64,000 nt of DNA, from the NCBI GenBank assembly GCA_963721345.1, contig CAVRIT010000001.1, positions 806,001 through 870,000 of the forward strand, written 5' to 3'. Below the pieces are notes generated by a model. That model was not told the origin of the DNA. It saw only the letters and a program-made list of their open reading frames with translations, and did not search any database. This DNA is from JACDAN01 sp963721345. GTDB taxonomy: Bacteria > Actinomycetota > Thermoleophilia > Gaiellales > Gaiellaceae. A program made the position numbers and the translations under genes. Positions 51,172 to 59,633 of the stretch are shown here, one piece after another. Within the stretch, counting starts at the first letter, position 1, and the number at the start of each line of letters is the position of its first letter.

Positions 51172-51633
51172 TCAGCGACGCTTCTCGGAAGCTTCCGCCT
51201 CGTCGGCGGGACGCTCGTCCTCGCCCCGGCGGAAGTGGCCGTACAGCACGCCGCTCATGCCCTCCGGGATCTCGATCCCGTAGGCGCCGCGCGAGCGGGC
51301 GGCGAAGCGGAACCGGGTTGCAGTCACCGAGACCTGCATGCCCCGACCCTTGCAGACGACGACCATCAGGCCGCGGCGGTTCGCGCGCTCGAGCTTCTTC
51401 GCCCGCTCGCCTTCGCAGCTGACCTTCAGGTCGCCGGCCTTGCCGGTGATGCGGATGACGGCGGCGCGGAAGCGGAACTTCACCTCGGACGGAGTCGCCG
51501 CATGGAGCCCGCCATGGACGCTTCCGCGTCCCTGGATCGACGCCGGGCCGGCGACCTCGATCTTCTTGGCTTGTGCCGCAGCAGGCACGAGGAGCGCCGC
51601 GAGCACCAGCAGAGGAGTTGCCTTTTTGAACAT
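51172..51633 (-). CDS. Secreted protein of unknown family
   Basis: 153 aa from the ATG at 51633 with AGGAGG about 13 bp upstream. Signal peptide (1-22, LLVLAALLVPAAAQAKK). The mature part is beta-rich and basic (KFRFRAAVIRITGKAGDLKVSCEGE, then ATRFRFAARSRGAYGIEIPEG) with two cysteines that could pair, and ends in an acidic Glu/Asp tail. The repeated RFRFAA pattern suggests a beta barrel or sandwich. Family not recognised. Its leader contains strong hairpins. Confidence 0.7.
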   Translation of the reverse strand: MFKKATPLLVLAALLVPAAAQAKKIEVAGPASIQGRGSVHGGLHAATPSEVKFRFRAAVIRITGKAGDLKVSCEGERAKKLERANRRGLMVVVCKGRGMQVSVTATRFRFAARSRGAYGIEIPEGMSGVLYGHFRRGEDERPADEAEASEKRR

Positions 51634-51656
51634 GGAGTGGTGCCTCCTTGGACTGC

Positions 51657-51712
51657 GGCGGCGCTGGCATAGCCAGCACCGCCTTGGTGGTCGGCGCCGA
51701 CGAGTCGGCGCC
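51657..51712 (-). promoter_or_regulatory. Two stable hairpins in a structured leader
   Basis: Hairpin 1: arms 51657-51668 and 51672-51683 with one mismatch (core GCTGGC / GCCAGC). Hairpin 2: perfect 9-bp GGCGCCGAC / GTCGGCGCC at 51693-51712. Read on the minus strand they precede the secreted-protein ATG at 51633, and the element CCAAGG occurs three times, once next to each stem and once abutting the AGGAGG. It may be a regulatory RNA leader or transcription terminators; the class is not recognised. Confidence 0.4.
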
Positions 51713-51799
51713 TTGGGTGCCAACCCCGTCATCGACAGCGCCCGTAAGGACGAAGGGATGCAGCGCGTTAGGAAAGTTGAGACGAGGTACCGTCTTCGA

Positions 51800-52417
51800 G
51801 TGAACATCGAGCAGATCGAGCGCGGTCTCTGGTGGTGGACCGCGCCGCATCCCGAGTGGACGCCCTCGTCCGACAAGGACGGAAAGGGCTGGGAGCAGGC
51901 GGTTTCTTCGTACGCCGTGCTCGCGGACGACCAGCTCGTCCTCTTCGATCCGCTCGTCGACGAATGGAACGCACTCGACAACGACGTCCGTGACCACGGC
52001 CCGCCGGCGATCCTGATCACGATCCACTTCCACGCCCGCAGCTCGGAGCAGATCCTCGAGCGCTACGAGGGGGCGACACTCTGGGCACACGAGCCGGCTG
52101 CCGAGTTGGTCGCCGAGCATGTTCGCCCCACCAACACGTTCACGCAGGGCGACCGGCTCCCGGGCGGCGTCGAACCGCTCCCGATGCACCATTACGAGGA
52201 GATCGCGTACTGGATCCCGAGCCAGAAGGCGACTGTGATCGGGGACACCATCCTCGGTCGCGACGGGACAGCGCGTCTCCTGCCGCCGAGCTGGCTGCGG
52301 AAGGAGGAGTCCTACGACGAGGTGCGGCGCGCGGTACACCGCGTCTTGAAGTTCCCGGCCACCCGGTTCCTGCTCACGCACGGCGGCCCGATGGACCCAG
52401 GCGTCCTCGAGGTCTGA
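51800..52417 (+). CDS. Degenerate metallo-beta-lactamase-fold protein, paralogue 1
   Basis: 205 aa from the GTG at 51800 (an ATG at 51758 is also in frame). The alternating strand pattern and the motifs ILITIHFHARSSEQIL near residue 73, IGDTILG near 149 and LLTHGGP near 195 follow the MBL fold. The usual HxHxDH is reduced to H-F-H followed by no Asp-His, so a full dinuclear zinc site is unlikely. It is 2 bp from a second copy. Function unknown. Confidence 0.72.
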   Translation: MNIEQIERGLWWWTAPHPEWTPSSDKDGKGWEQAVSSYAVLADDQLVLFDPLVDEWNALDNDVRDHGPPAILITIHFHARSSEQILERYEGATLWAHEPAAELVAEHVRPTNTFTQGDRLPGGVEPLPMHHYEEIAYWIPSQKATVIGDTILGRDGTARLLPPSWLRKEESYDEVRRAVHRVLKFPATRFLLTHGGPMDPGVLEV

Positions 52418-52418
52418 C

Positions 52419-53006
52419 GTGGAGGAGGGTGGGGTCCGTTGGTGGACGGCATCCCATCCCGACTGGAGCCCGGAAGACCTGGAGGACGGGACGGGCTGGG
52501 AGCAGGTCGTGTCGTCCTACGCGCTCGGACCCGTGCTCTTCGATCCGCTCGTCGAGGACTGGGAGCCGCTCGACCGCCTCGTGGCCGAGCACGGCCCGCC
52601 GTCGATCCTGATCACGATCTTCTGGCACGTCCGGAGCTCCCAGCAGATCCTCGACCGCTACGAGGGGGCGACGCTCTGGGCGCACGAGCCGGCCGCCGAA
52701 TGGATCGGCGAACGCACCCGATATACCCACACCTTCCAGGTCGGCGACGACTTGCCAGGTGGTGTCGAGGCGATCCCGATGCGGCGCATCGAGGAAGTCG
52801 CGTACTGGCTGCCCGAAGGCGTCGTCGTCGGCGACACGATCCTCGGCCACGGCGACCGGGTTGCGCTCTGTCCGCCGACGTGGGTGCGGAAGAGCGAGAC
52901 GTTCGAGCCGGCGCGCGAGGCCGTCCGGGAGCTCCTAGCCCGGAAGCCCAAGCGCCTGCTGCTCACGCACGGCGGGCCGACCGACCCGAGCGCGCTAGAA
53001 GTGTGA
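52419..53006 (+). CDS. Degenerate metallo-beta-lactamase-fold protein, paralogue 2
   Basis: 195 aa from the GTG at 52419. Tandem duplicate of the preceding gene (shared WWTA-HP-W-P start, GWEQ-VSSYA, RYEGATLWAHEPAAE, VGDTILG, LLTHGGPTDP). The first metal histidine is also lost: the motif reads IFWHVRSSQQIL. Its loss in one twin suggests that metal catalysis has been given up. The last 12 bp overlap the convergent hgmA. Confidence 0.72.
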   Translation: MEEGGVRWWTASHPDWSPEDLEDGTGWEQVVSSYALGPVLFDPLVEDWEPLDRLVAEHGPPSILITIFWHVRSSQQILDRYEGATLWAHEPAAEWIGERTRYTHTFQVGDDLPGGVEAIPMRRIEEVAYWLPEGVVVGDTILGHGDRVALCPPTWVRKSETFEPAREAVRELLARKPKRLLLTHGGPTDPSALEV

Positions 53007-54200
53007 GGTAGCGCCCGCCGGGTCGGCGTCGTAGCTGCCCGGCACGCCGTCTTCCGTGTACCACGAGTAGGCGTACTGTCCGTCGTCGAGGTTCTTGGCG
53101 AGCTTCGTCAGCTTCAGCGGATGGAAGGTGTCGCACATGACCGCGAGCTCGTGCGTCTCCGCCATGCCGATCGACTTCTCCGCGAGGCCCGGATGCGGCC
53201 CGTGGGGGATGCCCGACGGATGGAGCGTGACCGAACCGACCTCGATCCCCTTCCGCGACGAGAAGTTCCCGTCGACGTAATAGATCATCTCCTCGCTCTG
53301 GAGATTCGAGTGGTGGTACGGGATCGGGATCGCCATCGGGTCGAAGTCGAGCTTCCGCGGACAGAAGGAGCAGATGACGAAGTTCGGGCCGGAAAAGGTC
53401 TGGTGCGACGGCGGCGGCATGTGGATCCGCCCCGTGATCGGCTCGAAATCGTTGATGTTGAACGTCCACGGGTAGAGGTAGCCGTCCCAGCCGACGACGT
53501 CGAACGGGTGGTAGTCGATCACGTAGTCCTGGTAGCCGTCCCGGACACGGATCTTGAGCAGGAACTCGCCGCGCTCCCGGTAGGTCTGGAGCTCGGTCGG
53601 CGGGTGGATGTCCCGGTGGTAGAAGGGCGCGTGCTCCATCAACTGCCCGTACTCGTTCCGGTAACGGCTCGGGATCTCGATCAGGCCCGGCGTCTCGAAG
53701 AGCAGGTAGCGCTGCGGGCCTGACGGCTCGAACCGGTAGGTCGTGCCGCGCGGGATGACGACGTAGTCGCCCTCCTTGTAGGACAGGTCGCCGAAGGTGG
53801 TGTGCAGCGTTCCCGACCCCTCGTGGACGAAGTACACCTCGTCGCCCTCGCCGTTCCGGAAGAAGTAGTCCATCGTCGCCGCGGGTCGCACCAGCGAGAT
53901 CTCGACGTCGCTGTTCCACATCAGGAGTCGCCGGCCGGAGACCTCGTCGCCTTCGGGCTCGATCCCGATCGTCTTGAAGTGCCGGTGCGCGTGGGCGTCC
54001 GGGACCCACTCCTCGCGCTTGATCTCCTGGAAGCCCCCGAGCTCCTTGACGCGGCAGGGCGAGGTGAGGTGGTAGAGGATCGACTCGTTCCCCGTGAACC
54101 CCTCCAGGCCCATGACCTCCTCGGTCAGGAGCGTGCCGTTGTCGCGAAACTGGATGTGACGCTTGCGCGGAACGTCGCCGCGTACCTGGTAGGTCGGCAT
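52995..54200 (-). CDS. hgmA: Homogentisate 1,2-dioxygenase
   Basis: 401 aa from the ATG at 54200. Double-cupin HGO with its recognisable segments: AHAHRHFKTIGIEPEGDE near residue 69, EVYFVHEGSGTLHTTFG near 120, DVVGWDGYLYPWTFNINDFEPITGRIH near 235-261, and the iron-site region PSGIPHGPHPG near 329 and ETHELAVMCDTF near 348. It opens the homogentisate ring to maleylacetoacetate with O2. It is somewhat shorter than the proteobacterial enzyme, with an intact core. Partners (an FAH-family gene and hpd) lie within 9 kb. Confidence 0.92.
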   Translation of the reverse strand: MPTYQVRGDVPRKRHIQFRDNGTLLTEEVMGLEGFTGNESILYHLTSPCRVKELGGFQEIKREEWVPDAHAHRHFKTIGIEPEGDEVSGRRLLMWNSDVEISLVRPAATMDYFFRNGEGDEVYFVHEGSGTLHTTFGDLSYKEGDYVVIPRGTTYRFEPSGPQRYLLFETPGLIEIPSRYRNEYGQLMEHAPFYHRDIHPPTELQTYRERGEFLLKIRVRDGYQDYVIDYHPFDVVGWDGYLYPWTFNINDFEPITGRIHMPPPSHQTFSGPNFVICSFCPRKLDFDPMAIPIPYHHSNLQSEEMIYYVDGNFSSRKGIEVGSVTLHPSGIPHGPHPGLAEKSIGMAETHELAVMCDTFHPLKLTKLAKNLDDGQYAYSWYTEDGVPGSYDADPAGATSHF

Positions 54201-54271
54201 GGCCGAAGGTTACCGCCGGCCGTCGCTCGGCCTATGGCGGCGTCGATCGGTCGCCGCTATCGTTCCGCGCG

Positions 54272-55189
54272 GTGCGGAGGGGTCTGCTCGTTCTCGCGGT
54301 TACCGCGGCATGCGTCGGCGTCTTCGCCGTGCGCGGCGGTGCGGAGCCTCACGGGGCGACAGCTGACATCGCCGTGTCGGCCAGTGGGCCGACCGAAGTG
54401 CGGATGAGGACGTGCTGCGTGCCGCCGCGCGTCACGTACACCGTCGCGTTCAACTACGTCGGGCCGCCGATCGGACCTTTTCCTGACGAGCGGCGGACGC
54501 GATTCACCGTTCGGACCACGGAGCACCTCCACAGCCTTGGCAGCGAGTTCACGCCGGGAGGCGCGAATGCCACGGAGTGCGCGACCACGACCGGGCCTTC
54601 CACTTCCTACGGGCCGATCTGGACCGAGTATGCGTGCACGCTGATCTTCACCCACGACCGGCTCTCGACAACGCTCACGGCGAGCTTGCGGCCGTCAGGC
54701 AGGGTCGGAACCGGCGGGATCGCCGTCTCGCTCTCGACGGGTGAGACGGCGAACGCGACGACGGAATTCGAGCGTGAGATCCCGCCACCGCCGCCACCCG
54801 CGCCACCTCCGCCACCGGCCGTTCCCGTCGTTCCCGGCCCAGCGGCTGCTCCGCCGCGGACGCTGACCGAGACGTTCACGAGGCCGGGGGAGGCAGAGCC
54901 CGCGTCCGCCGCGATCTCGCCGGCGGCGAAGACCGCTCAGATCGCCTTGACGTGGCCCGCGGGGAGCTCGTTCGACGTCGTCGGCGTGCAGCTCGTCCCG
55001 AGCGGGTTGCGCACATTCGCCGTCGAAGCACGTGGGCCCCGGCTCAAGATCACGAAGCGGCGGACAGCGCGGTCGCTCGACGTGCGGATCAAGGGGCTCC
55101 AGCGTGGCCGACTCAAGTTCCGGATCGTCGCGAAGCGCCTCGATGGGCGCACGCGGGTGACGGCGAAGATCCGCCAGAGCCGGCGCTAG
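54272..55189 (+). CDS. Secreted protein with proline-rich linker (hypothetical)
   Basis: 305 aa from the GTG at 54272. Signal peptide (about 1-24), an N-terminal Cys-containing beta domain (about 30-165; MRTCCVPPRVTYTVAF), a proline hinge (about 170-196, runs of PPPP), then a second beta domain (about 200-305) that is basic. No family recognised. It is likely surface-exposed or secreted. Divergent from hgmA and convergent with the FAH-family gene, overlapping by 4 bp. Confidence 0.68.
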   Translation: MRRGLLVLAVTAACVGVFAVRGGAEPHGATADIAVSASGPTEVRMRTCCVPPRVTYTVAFNYVGPPIGPFPDERRTRFTVRTTEHLHSLGSEFTPGGANATECATTTGPSTSYGPIWTEYACTLIFTHDRLSTTLTASLRPSGRVGTGGIAVSLSTGETANATTEFEREIPPPPPPAPPPPPAVPVVPGPAAAPPRTLTETFTRPGEAEPASAAISPAAKTAQIALTWPAGSSFDVVGVQLVPSGLRTFAVEARGPRLKITKRRTARSLDVRIKGLQRGRLKFRIVAKRLDGRTRVTAKIRQSRR

Positions 55190-56007
55190 GGCTTCGGCCC
55201 GACGCGGTTCCTGAGCACGCCGATCCCTTCGACTTCCAGCTCGACCACGTCGCCCGGCCGGAGCCAGCGGCCGTCGCCGTGCTCGAGGATGCAGCCCGTT
55301 CCCACCGTCCCGGAGCCGAGGATGTCGCCGGGGCACAGCTCCGTGTTCCGCGCGGCCTGCGCCACGATCGCCTCCCACGGGTGGTAGAGGTCGGCCAGGT
55401 TGCCGCGCGAGCGCTCCTCGCCGTTGACGCGCGCGACCATCACCGCGCTCGAGCCGTCGAACTCGTCCGGGGTGACGACGACCGGGCCGAGTGACGTCGC
55501 GAAGTCCTTCCCCTTCGCCGGCCCGAGGCCGACCTTCATCTCCTCACGCTGCAGGTCTCGGGCCGACCAGTCGTTCATCACCGTGAAGCCGCCGACTTCA
55601 CCTCCTGCGCCGATCACGGCCGCGACCTCGAGCTCGTAGTCGAGCTCCGCCGTGCCCTCGGGGTACGGGACCTCGTCGTCCGGCCCGTAGATCGCATTCG
55701 GGTTCGAGAAGTAGAAGACCGGGATCCGGTACCACTCCTCCGGCACCTCGAGGCCGCGCTTCGCGCGCGCTGCCTTCACGTGCTGCTCGAAGGCGTAGAA
55801 GTCGCGGACGGAGGGCGGTTTCAGCACGGGCGGCAGAAGATCGACCTCCGAGAGCGCGAACTCCGCGTGTTCGCGCGCGTGTCCCCCGCCTGTGAAGAAC
55901 GACTGCAGCGTCTGGGCCGCCAACTGGACAATGCGATCGCCCTCGATCCGCCCCGGCCAGCCCCGCACCATGTCGGAACCATGCGGCCTGAACATGCAGA
56001 GCTTCAC
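55186..56007 (-). CDS. Fumarylacetoacetate hydrolase-family protein
   Basis: 273 aa from the GTG at 56007. FAH-fold metal-site strand ELDYELEVAAVIG near residue 122 and VMNDWSARDLQREEMK near 144, plus a C-terminal GDILGSGTVGTG near 227 and FYFSNPNAIYGPDDEV near 99. It may be fumarylacetoacetase, the last step of homogentisate breakdown, given hgmA (1 kb away) and hpd (5 kb away), but FAH relatives also include isomerases and decarboxylases, so the assignment rests on context. Confidence 0.85.
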   Translation of the reverse strand: MKLCMFRPHGSDMVRGWPGRIEGDRIVQLAAQTLQSFFTGGGHAREHAEFALSEVDLLPPVLKPPSVRDFYAFEQHVKAARAKRGLEVPEEWYRIPVFYFSNPNAIYGPDDEVPYPEGTAELDYELEVAAVIGAGGEVGGFTVMNDWSARDLQREEMKVGLGPAKGKDFATSLGPVVVTPDEFDGSSAVMVARVNGEERSRGNLADLYHPWEAIVAQAARNTELCPGDILGSGTVGTGCILEHGDGRWLRPGDVVELEVEGIGVLRNRVGPKP

Positions 56008-56022
56008 CAGCCATGCCTCCCG

Positions 56023-56077
56023 GAGCCATGACCAGTGTCTGACACTCGAGGGAGCCCGAAGGGACGTGTCATGGCTC
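56023..56077. repeat. Nested inverted repeat after the cation-efflux gene
   Basis: Outer arms GAGCCATGAC (56023-56032) and GTCATGGCTC (56068-56077) are perfect complements; inside is a palindrome, AGTGTCTGACACT (56034-56046). The right arm overlaps the cation-efflux stop codon. It could form a cruciform or a Rho-independent-like 3' hairpin; no T-tract. Confidence 0.4.
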
Positions 56078-57412
56078 GGTGTGCACCACCACGTCGGCGA
56101 CCTCGGGAAGGCGCTCGCGGATCCGCTTCTCGACGTCGCTCGCCAGCGCGTGCGCCTCGGCGAGGGTCCGTTCCGCCGCCACCTGGAGCGTGACGAACAC
56201 GAGCAGGCCCTCGTCCGTTCGGACGAGACGAACGTCTCGTGGCGGCGCGCCGGTCAGTTCCCGCGCGATCGTGAGGATCGTCTCCTCGTCCGGGGGCGCC
56301 GTCCGCTCTCCCATCGCGGTCTCCCGCAACGGCTCGAGGTGCGTCTGAACCCCGACGACCTCGGGGAGCGCCGCCTCGATCGCGCTCTCGACTTCCGACG
56401 CCAGCGCATGCGCATCCTCCAGCGTCAGCTCGCCCGGAAGCTTGAGATGCAGGCCGACCTCGATCCCCCCTTCCACCGCCACGAGCCGGACGTTATGCAC
56501 CTCGCGGACACGGGGAACGGCGAGCGCCGCCGCGAGCACCCGGTCGCGCAGCACTTCCTCGGCGCCCGGCTCGACGTGGACGACCACGTCGCTGCCCGGC
56601 AGCGCCTCCTGCACGGCGCGCTCCACCCGATCGGCCGCCGCGTGCCCCTGTCCCACCACTGCGGCCGGCGGAACGCCGATCACGACGTCGGCGAAGTGCC
56701 GTCCCGCCGAATGCCGCAGCCGGAGGCGCCGCAGCTCGACCGGAGGATCGACGCGGGCGATCGCCTCGCGCGCCGCGGCGTCTGCATCGGGAGGCGAGCG
56801 GTCCATCAGCACGTCGGCGTTCCCTCGCATCAGCCGCCCAGCCGCGACGAGGACGAGCAGTGCGACGAACAGCGCGGCGACGGAGTCGGCGCCCGGGTAC
56901 CCGACCGCCGTGAACGTCAGCCCGATCAGCACGGCGAACGAGCCGGCCATGTCGCTGCCGAAGTGGAGCGCATTCGCCTGGAGCGCGGGACTGGCGTACC
57001 GCCGCGAGCCCTGCAACGAGACGACCGTGCGGCTCGCGTCGATCACGATCACCACAAGGATCACCGCGAACGCGTACCAGGTCGCGCGCACATCCGACTC
57101 CGCGTCGCCGGCGAGGATCGAGAGCGCCCGGTAGGAGATGAACAGACTCGCCACGACAAGCACGGCCGCCTCGGCGAGCGCCGCGAGGTGCTCGGCCCTC
57201 CCATGCCCGTAGGGATGTCCGGTGTCCGCAGGCCGTCCCGCGACACCGAGCGCGAAGAACGTCAGCAGCGCGGCGACGAGATCGGTCCCCGAGTGCACCG
57301 CCTCCGACACAAGCCCGAGGCTGCCGCTCGCCAGGCCGGCGCCGAGCTTCAGCGCGATCAGCACGAGCGCCGCGAAGATCGAGACGAGCGCGGTCCGGCG
57401 AGCCGAGCTCAC
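56069..57412 (-). CDS. Cation diffusion facilitator with three C-terminal dimerisation-like repeats
   Basis: 447 aa from the GTG at 57412 (GTGA overlap with the oxidoreductase stop). Membrane domain with about six helices and zinc-site motifs HSGTD near residue 41 and GHPYGHGRAEH near 66, then ALHFGSDMAGS (second HxxxD) near 146. It is followed by three consecutive alpha/beta units of about 70 residues (about 210-285, 285-370, 375-447), each shaped like the cytoplasmic ZT-dimer domain, the last two sharing ALASEVE/ALASDVE. It probably exports Zn, Fe or Mn by proton exchange; three tail domains are unusual. Confidence 0.88.
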   Translation of the reverse strand: MSSARRTALVSIFAALVLIALKLGAGLASGSLGLVSEAVHSGTDLVAALLTFFALGVAGRPADTGHPYGHGRAEHLAALAEAAVLVVASLFISYRALSILAGDAESDVRATWYAFAVILVVIVIDASRTVVSLQGSRRYASPALQANALHFGSDMAGSFAVLIGLTFTAVGYPGADSVAALFVALLVLVAAGRLMRGNADVLMDRSPPDADAAAREAIARVDPPVELRRLRLRHSAGRHFADVVIGVPPAAVVGQGHAAADRVERAVQEALPGSDVVVHVEPGAEEVLRDRVLAAALAVPRVREVHNVRLVAVEGGIEVGLHLKLPGELTLEDAHALASEVESAIEAALPEVVGVQTHLEPLRETAMGERTAPPDEETILTIARELTGAPPRDVRLVRTDEGLLVFVTLQVAAERTLAEAHALASDVEKRIRERLPEVADVVVHTEP

Positions 57413-58824
57413 GACGCGAACTTCAGCGCCGTCTTCGCGGCGAGGTAGCCGCACATCCCGTGGACGCCGCCACCGGGTGGCGTGGCCGCGGAGCAGAGGT
57501 ACAGGCCGTCCACCGGCGTGGAGTACGGATTCAGGCGGATTGCCGGCCGCGTGTAGAGCTGTCGGAGGTCCTGCACGCCTCCGGCGATGTCACCGCCGAC
57601 GTAGTTCGGGTTGTGCGCCTCCAGCTCGGCGGAGTTGCGCGTGACCCGCTCGAGGATCCGCTCGCGGAAGCCGGGCGCGAAGCGCTCGATCTGGTTCTCG
57701 ATCGCGTCGGTCATGTCCACCGTCGAGCCGTTCGGGACGTGGCAGTACGCCCAGAGGGTGTGCTTGCCGCCCGGGGCACGCGTGGAATCGAAGAGGCTGG
57801 GCTGCGCGAGCAGCACATACGGACGCTCCGCAACACCGCCGCGCCAGATGACGTCCTCCGACTCGACGATCTCCTCGACGCTCCCGCCCAGGTGGACGGT
57901 CGCCGAGCGCGAGCAGCCTTCCGCCGCCCACGGTACGGGGCCGTCCAGCGCCCAGTCGACCTTGAAGACGCCGGGGCCGTAGCGGTAGCGGCGCAACGCG
58001 CGGAGATAGCGCTCGGGAAGCCGGTGGCCGGCAACGCGGATCACGCTTTTCGGCGTCAGGTCGAGGAACGTCAGTCGCGCCGCGGGCAGCTCCTCGAGCG
58101 TCGTGACCTCTCTTCCCGTCTCGATCTCGCCGCCGAGTGAGCGGAGATAGGACGTCATCGCGTCGGCGATCCCCTGCGAGCCTCCTCGCACCGCCGGCCA
58201 GCCGAAGGCGTGTCCCAGCAGGCCGAGGACAAGCCCGAACGACGCGGTCGGGCTGCGCCGGAGCGGCTGGATCGAGTGCGCCGCGAGACCTGCGAAGAGC
58301 GCCTTCGTCCGCGGATCCGAGAAGCGCCGGGTGAGCCCGACGGCCGAGCGAAGCCCGAGGAGCCCGAAGCGCGCCGCCGCGATCGGGTGCCGCGGCAGGG
58401 GTCTCGAGCCGAGCAGGAACGGAACGAGGCGCTGCGCATCGCGCACGAGCGGCTCGAACAGGCGCCGGTAGGCGGCGCCGTCGGCGCCGAGCGCCGCCGC
58501 CGTCTCCTCGACGGAGCGCTCCAGCAGCAGCGCCGTGCCGTCGTCGAACGGGTGCGCAAGAGGCGCCGGAGGGTGGACGAACTCGAGGCCGTGCTCCTCG
58601 AGCGGCAACTCGGCGAAGAACGGCGACCCGAGCGCAATTGGATGGATCGCGGAACACACGTCGTGGACGAACCCCGGCTTGGTCAGCTCGGCCGAGCGCA
58701 TGCCGCCGCCCAACGTGTCCGCCGCCTCGATGACGCGCACCGAGCGGCCCGCGCGGGCGAGCGTGATCGCCGCCGCCAGCCCGTTCGGCCCGGAGCCGAC
58801 GACGACCGCGTCGAGCTCAGGCAT
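57409..58824 (-). CDS. CrtI-like FAD-dependent oxidoreductase
   Basis: 471 aa. N-terminal Rossmann FAD loop VVGSGPNGLAAAITLARAG (7-25) and a C-terminal GLYLCSAATPPGGGVHGMCGYLAA segment near residue 441, typical of phytoene-desaturase-like proteins of the NAD(P)/FAD amine-oxidase superfamily. No carotenoid genes are nearby, so the substrate is unknown; the family includes desaturases and isomerases of prenyl and lipid substrates. Coupled to the DUF2071 gene (8-bp overlap) and the cation-efflux gene (4-bp overlap). Confidence 0.85.
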   Translation of the reverse strand: MPELDAVVVGSGPNGLAAAITLARAGRSVRVIEAADTLGGGMRSAELTKPGFVHDVCSAIHPIALGSPFFAELPLEEHGLEFVHPPAPLAHPFDDGTALLLERSVEETAAALGADGAAYRRLFEPLVRDAQRLVPFLLGSRPLPRHPIAAARFGLLGLRSAVGLTRRFSDPRTKALFAGLAAHSIQPLRRSPTASFGLVLGLLGHAFGWPAVRGGSQGIADAMTSYLRSLGGEIETGREVTTLEELPAARLTFLDLTPKSVIRVAGHRLPERYLRALRRYRYGPGVFKVDWALDGPVPWAAEGCSRSATVHLGGSVEEIVESEDVIWRGGVAERPYVLLAQPSLFDSTRAPGGKHTLWAYCHVPNGSTVDMTDAIENQIERFAPGFRERILERVTRNSAELEAHNPNYVGGDIAGGVQDLRQLYTRPAIRLNPYSTPVDGLYLCSAATPPGGGVHGMCGYLAAKTALKFAS

Positions 58825-59608
58825 CTTCGGGCGGCCAGATCACGACGTCCTGGCGCTCCGAGTAGTGGAGCAGCGGCTCGTCGTCGGGGAGCTCCACGCC
58901 GGGCGGCGGCATCGTGTTCTCCTCGATCACCGCTTCGGCCGTCTGGAGCGACCACGGGGGATGGTGGATCTCCGAGCGCTTCAGCGTCGAGCCGTCGAGC
59001 GCGTAGAGGCAGTAGCGCTCCGTCAGGAAGTGGTCGAGCGAGCCTTCCTCAGCCTGGAAGGCGGCGCCGACGGGTCGGTACTGACCGAGAAACGACGCGA
59101 CGGGGCCGCGTGAGTCGCGCCTGCGGCTTTCGTAGGCGATCCAACCGTCCCGCTCCGTCACGCCCATCGAGGCGCGGAAGTACGGGAGCTTGTACCCGTG
59201 ACGCGCCGCCTCGACGGCCGGCTGGCTTCCCGCGTCGAGACTGAAGAACCAGATCCCGGGCTTCCCGTCCAGCGTCACGTAGGTCCGGGCGTTGACCTCG
59301 GGGAACGAGGAGACGAACGGCAACGGCGGCAGCCCGCGTGCGCGCAACCCGGTCACCACGAAGGGCGTCACGCCGAGCCACGCCTCACCGTCGTGCAGGT
59401 CGAGCTCGAGACCGGCCGGAATCAGTGGGCGAACCGCGTCGGCGGGCACGCGCCAGTGCGCGAACAGCAGGGTGTCCCAGGTCTGCCCCATCACCCAGCC
59501 GCGGGCCGGTAGCGGCCACGGGCGGTGCGAGGTTTCCTCCAGCGACGAGCTCTGCCGCGAGGGTGCGGCGAGCGCCTCGGAGAGACCCCATCGTTTCGCA
59601 GTTTCCAT
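58817..59608 (-). CDS. DUF2071 (YqjF-like) protein
   Basis: 263 aa from the ATG at 59608 (an ATG at 59635 is also in frame but overlaps the divergent gene). DUF2071 signatures: TLLFAHWRVPADAVRPLIPAG near residue 46, VTPFVVTGLRARG near 80, NARTYVTLDGKPGIWFFSLDA near 105, and SRRR followed by FLTERYCLY near 160-190. Related to acetoacetate-decarboxylase-like beta barrels; function unknown. First gene of a DUF2071-oxidoreductase-efflux operon. Confidence 0.88.
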   Translation of the reverse strand: METAKRWGLSEALAAPSRQSSSLEETSHRPWPLPARGWVMGQTWDTLLFAHWRVPADAVRPLIPAGLELDLHDGEAWLGVTPFVVTGLRARGLPPLPFVSSFPEVNARTYVTLDGKPGIWFFSLDAGSQPAVEAARHGYKLPYFRASMGVTERDGWIAYESRRRDSRGPVASFLGQYRPVGAAFQAEEGSLDHFLTERYCLYALDGSTLKRSEIHHPPWSLQTAEAVIEENTMPPPGVELPDDEPLLHYSERQDVVIWPPEDA

Positions 59609-59633
59609 CGGCCCTGGCAATCTACGAGAACCC

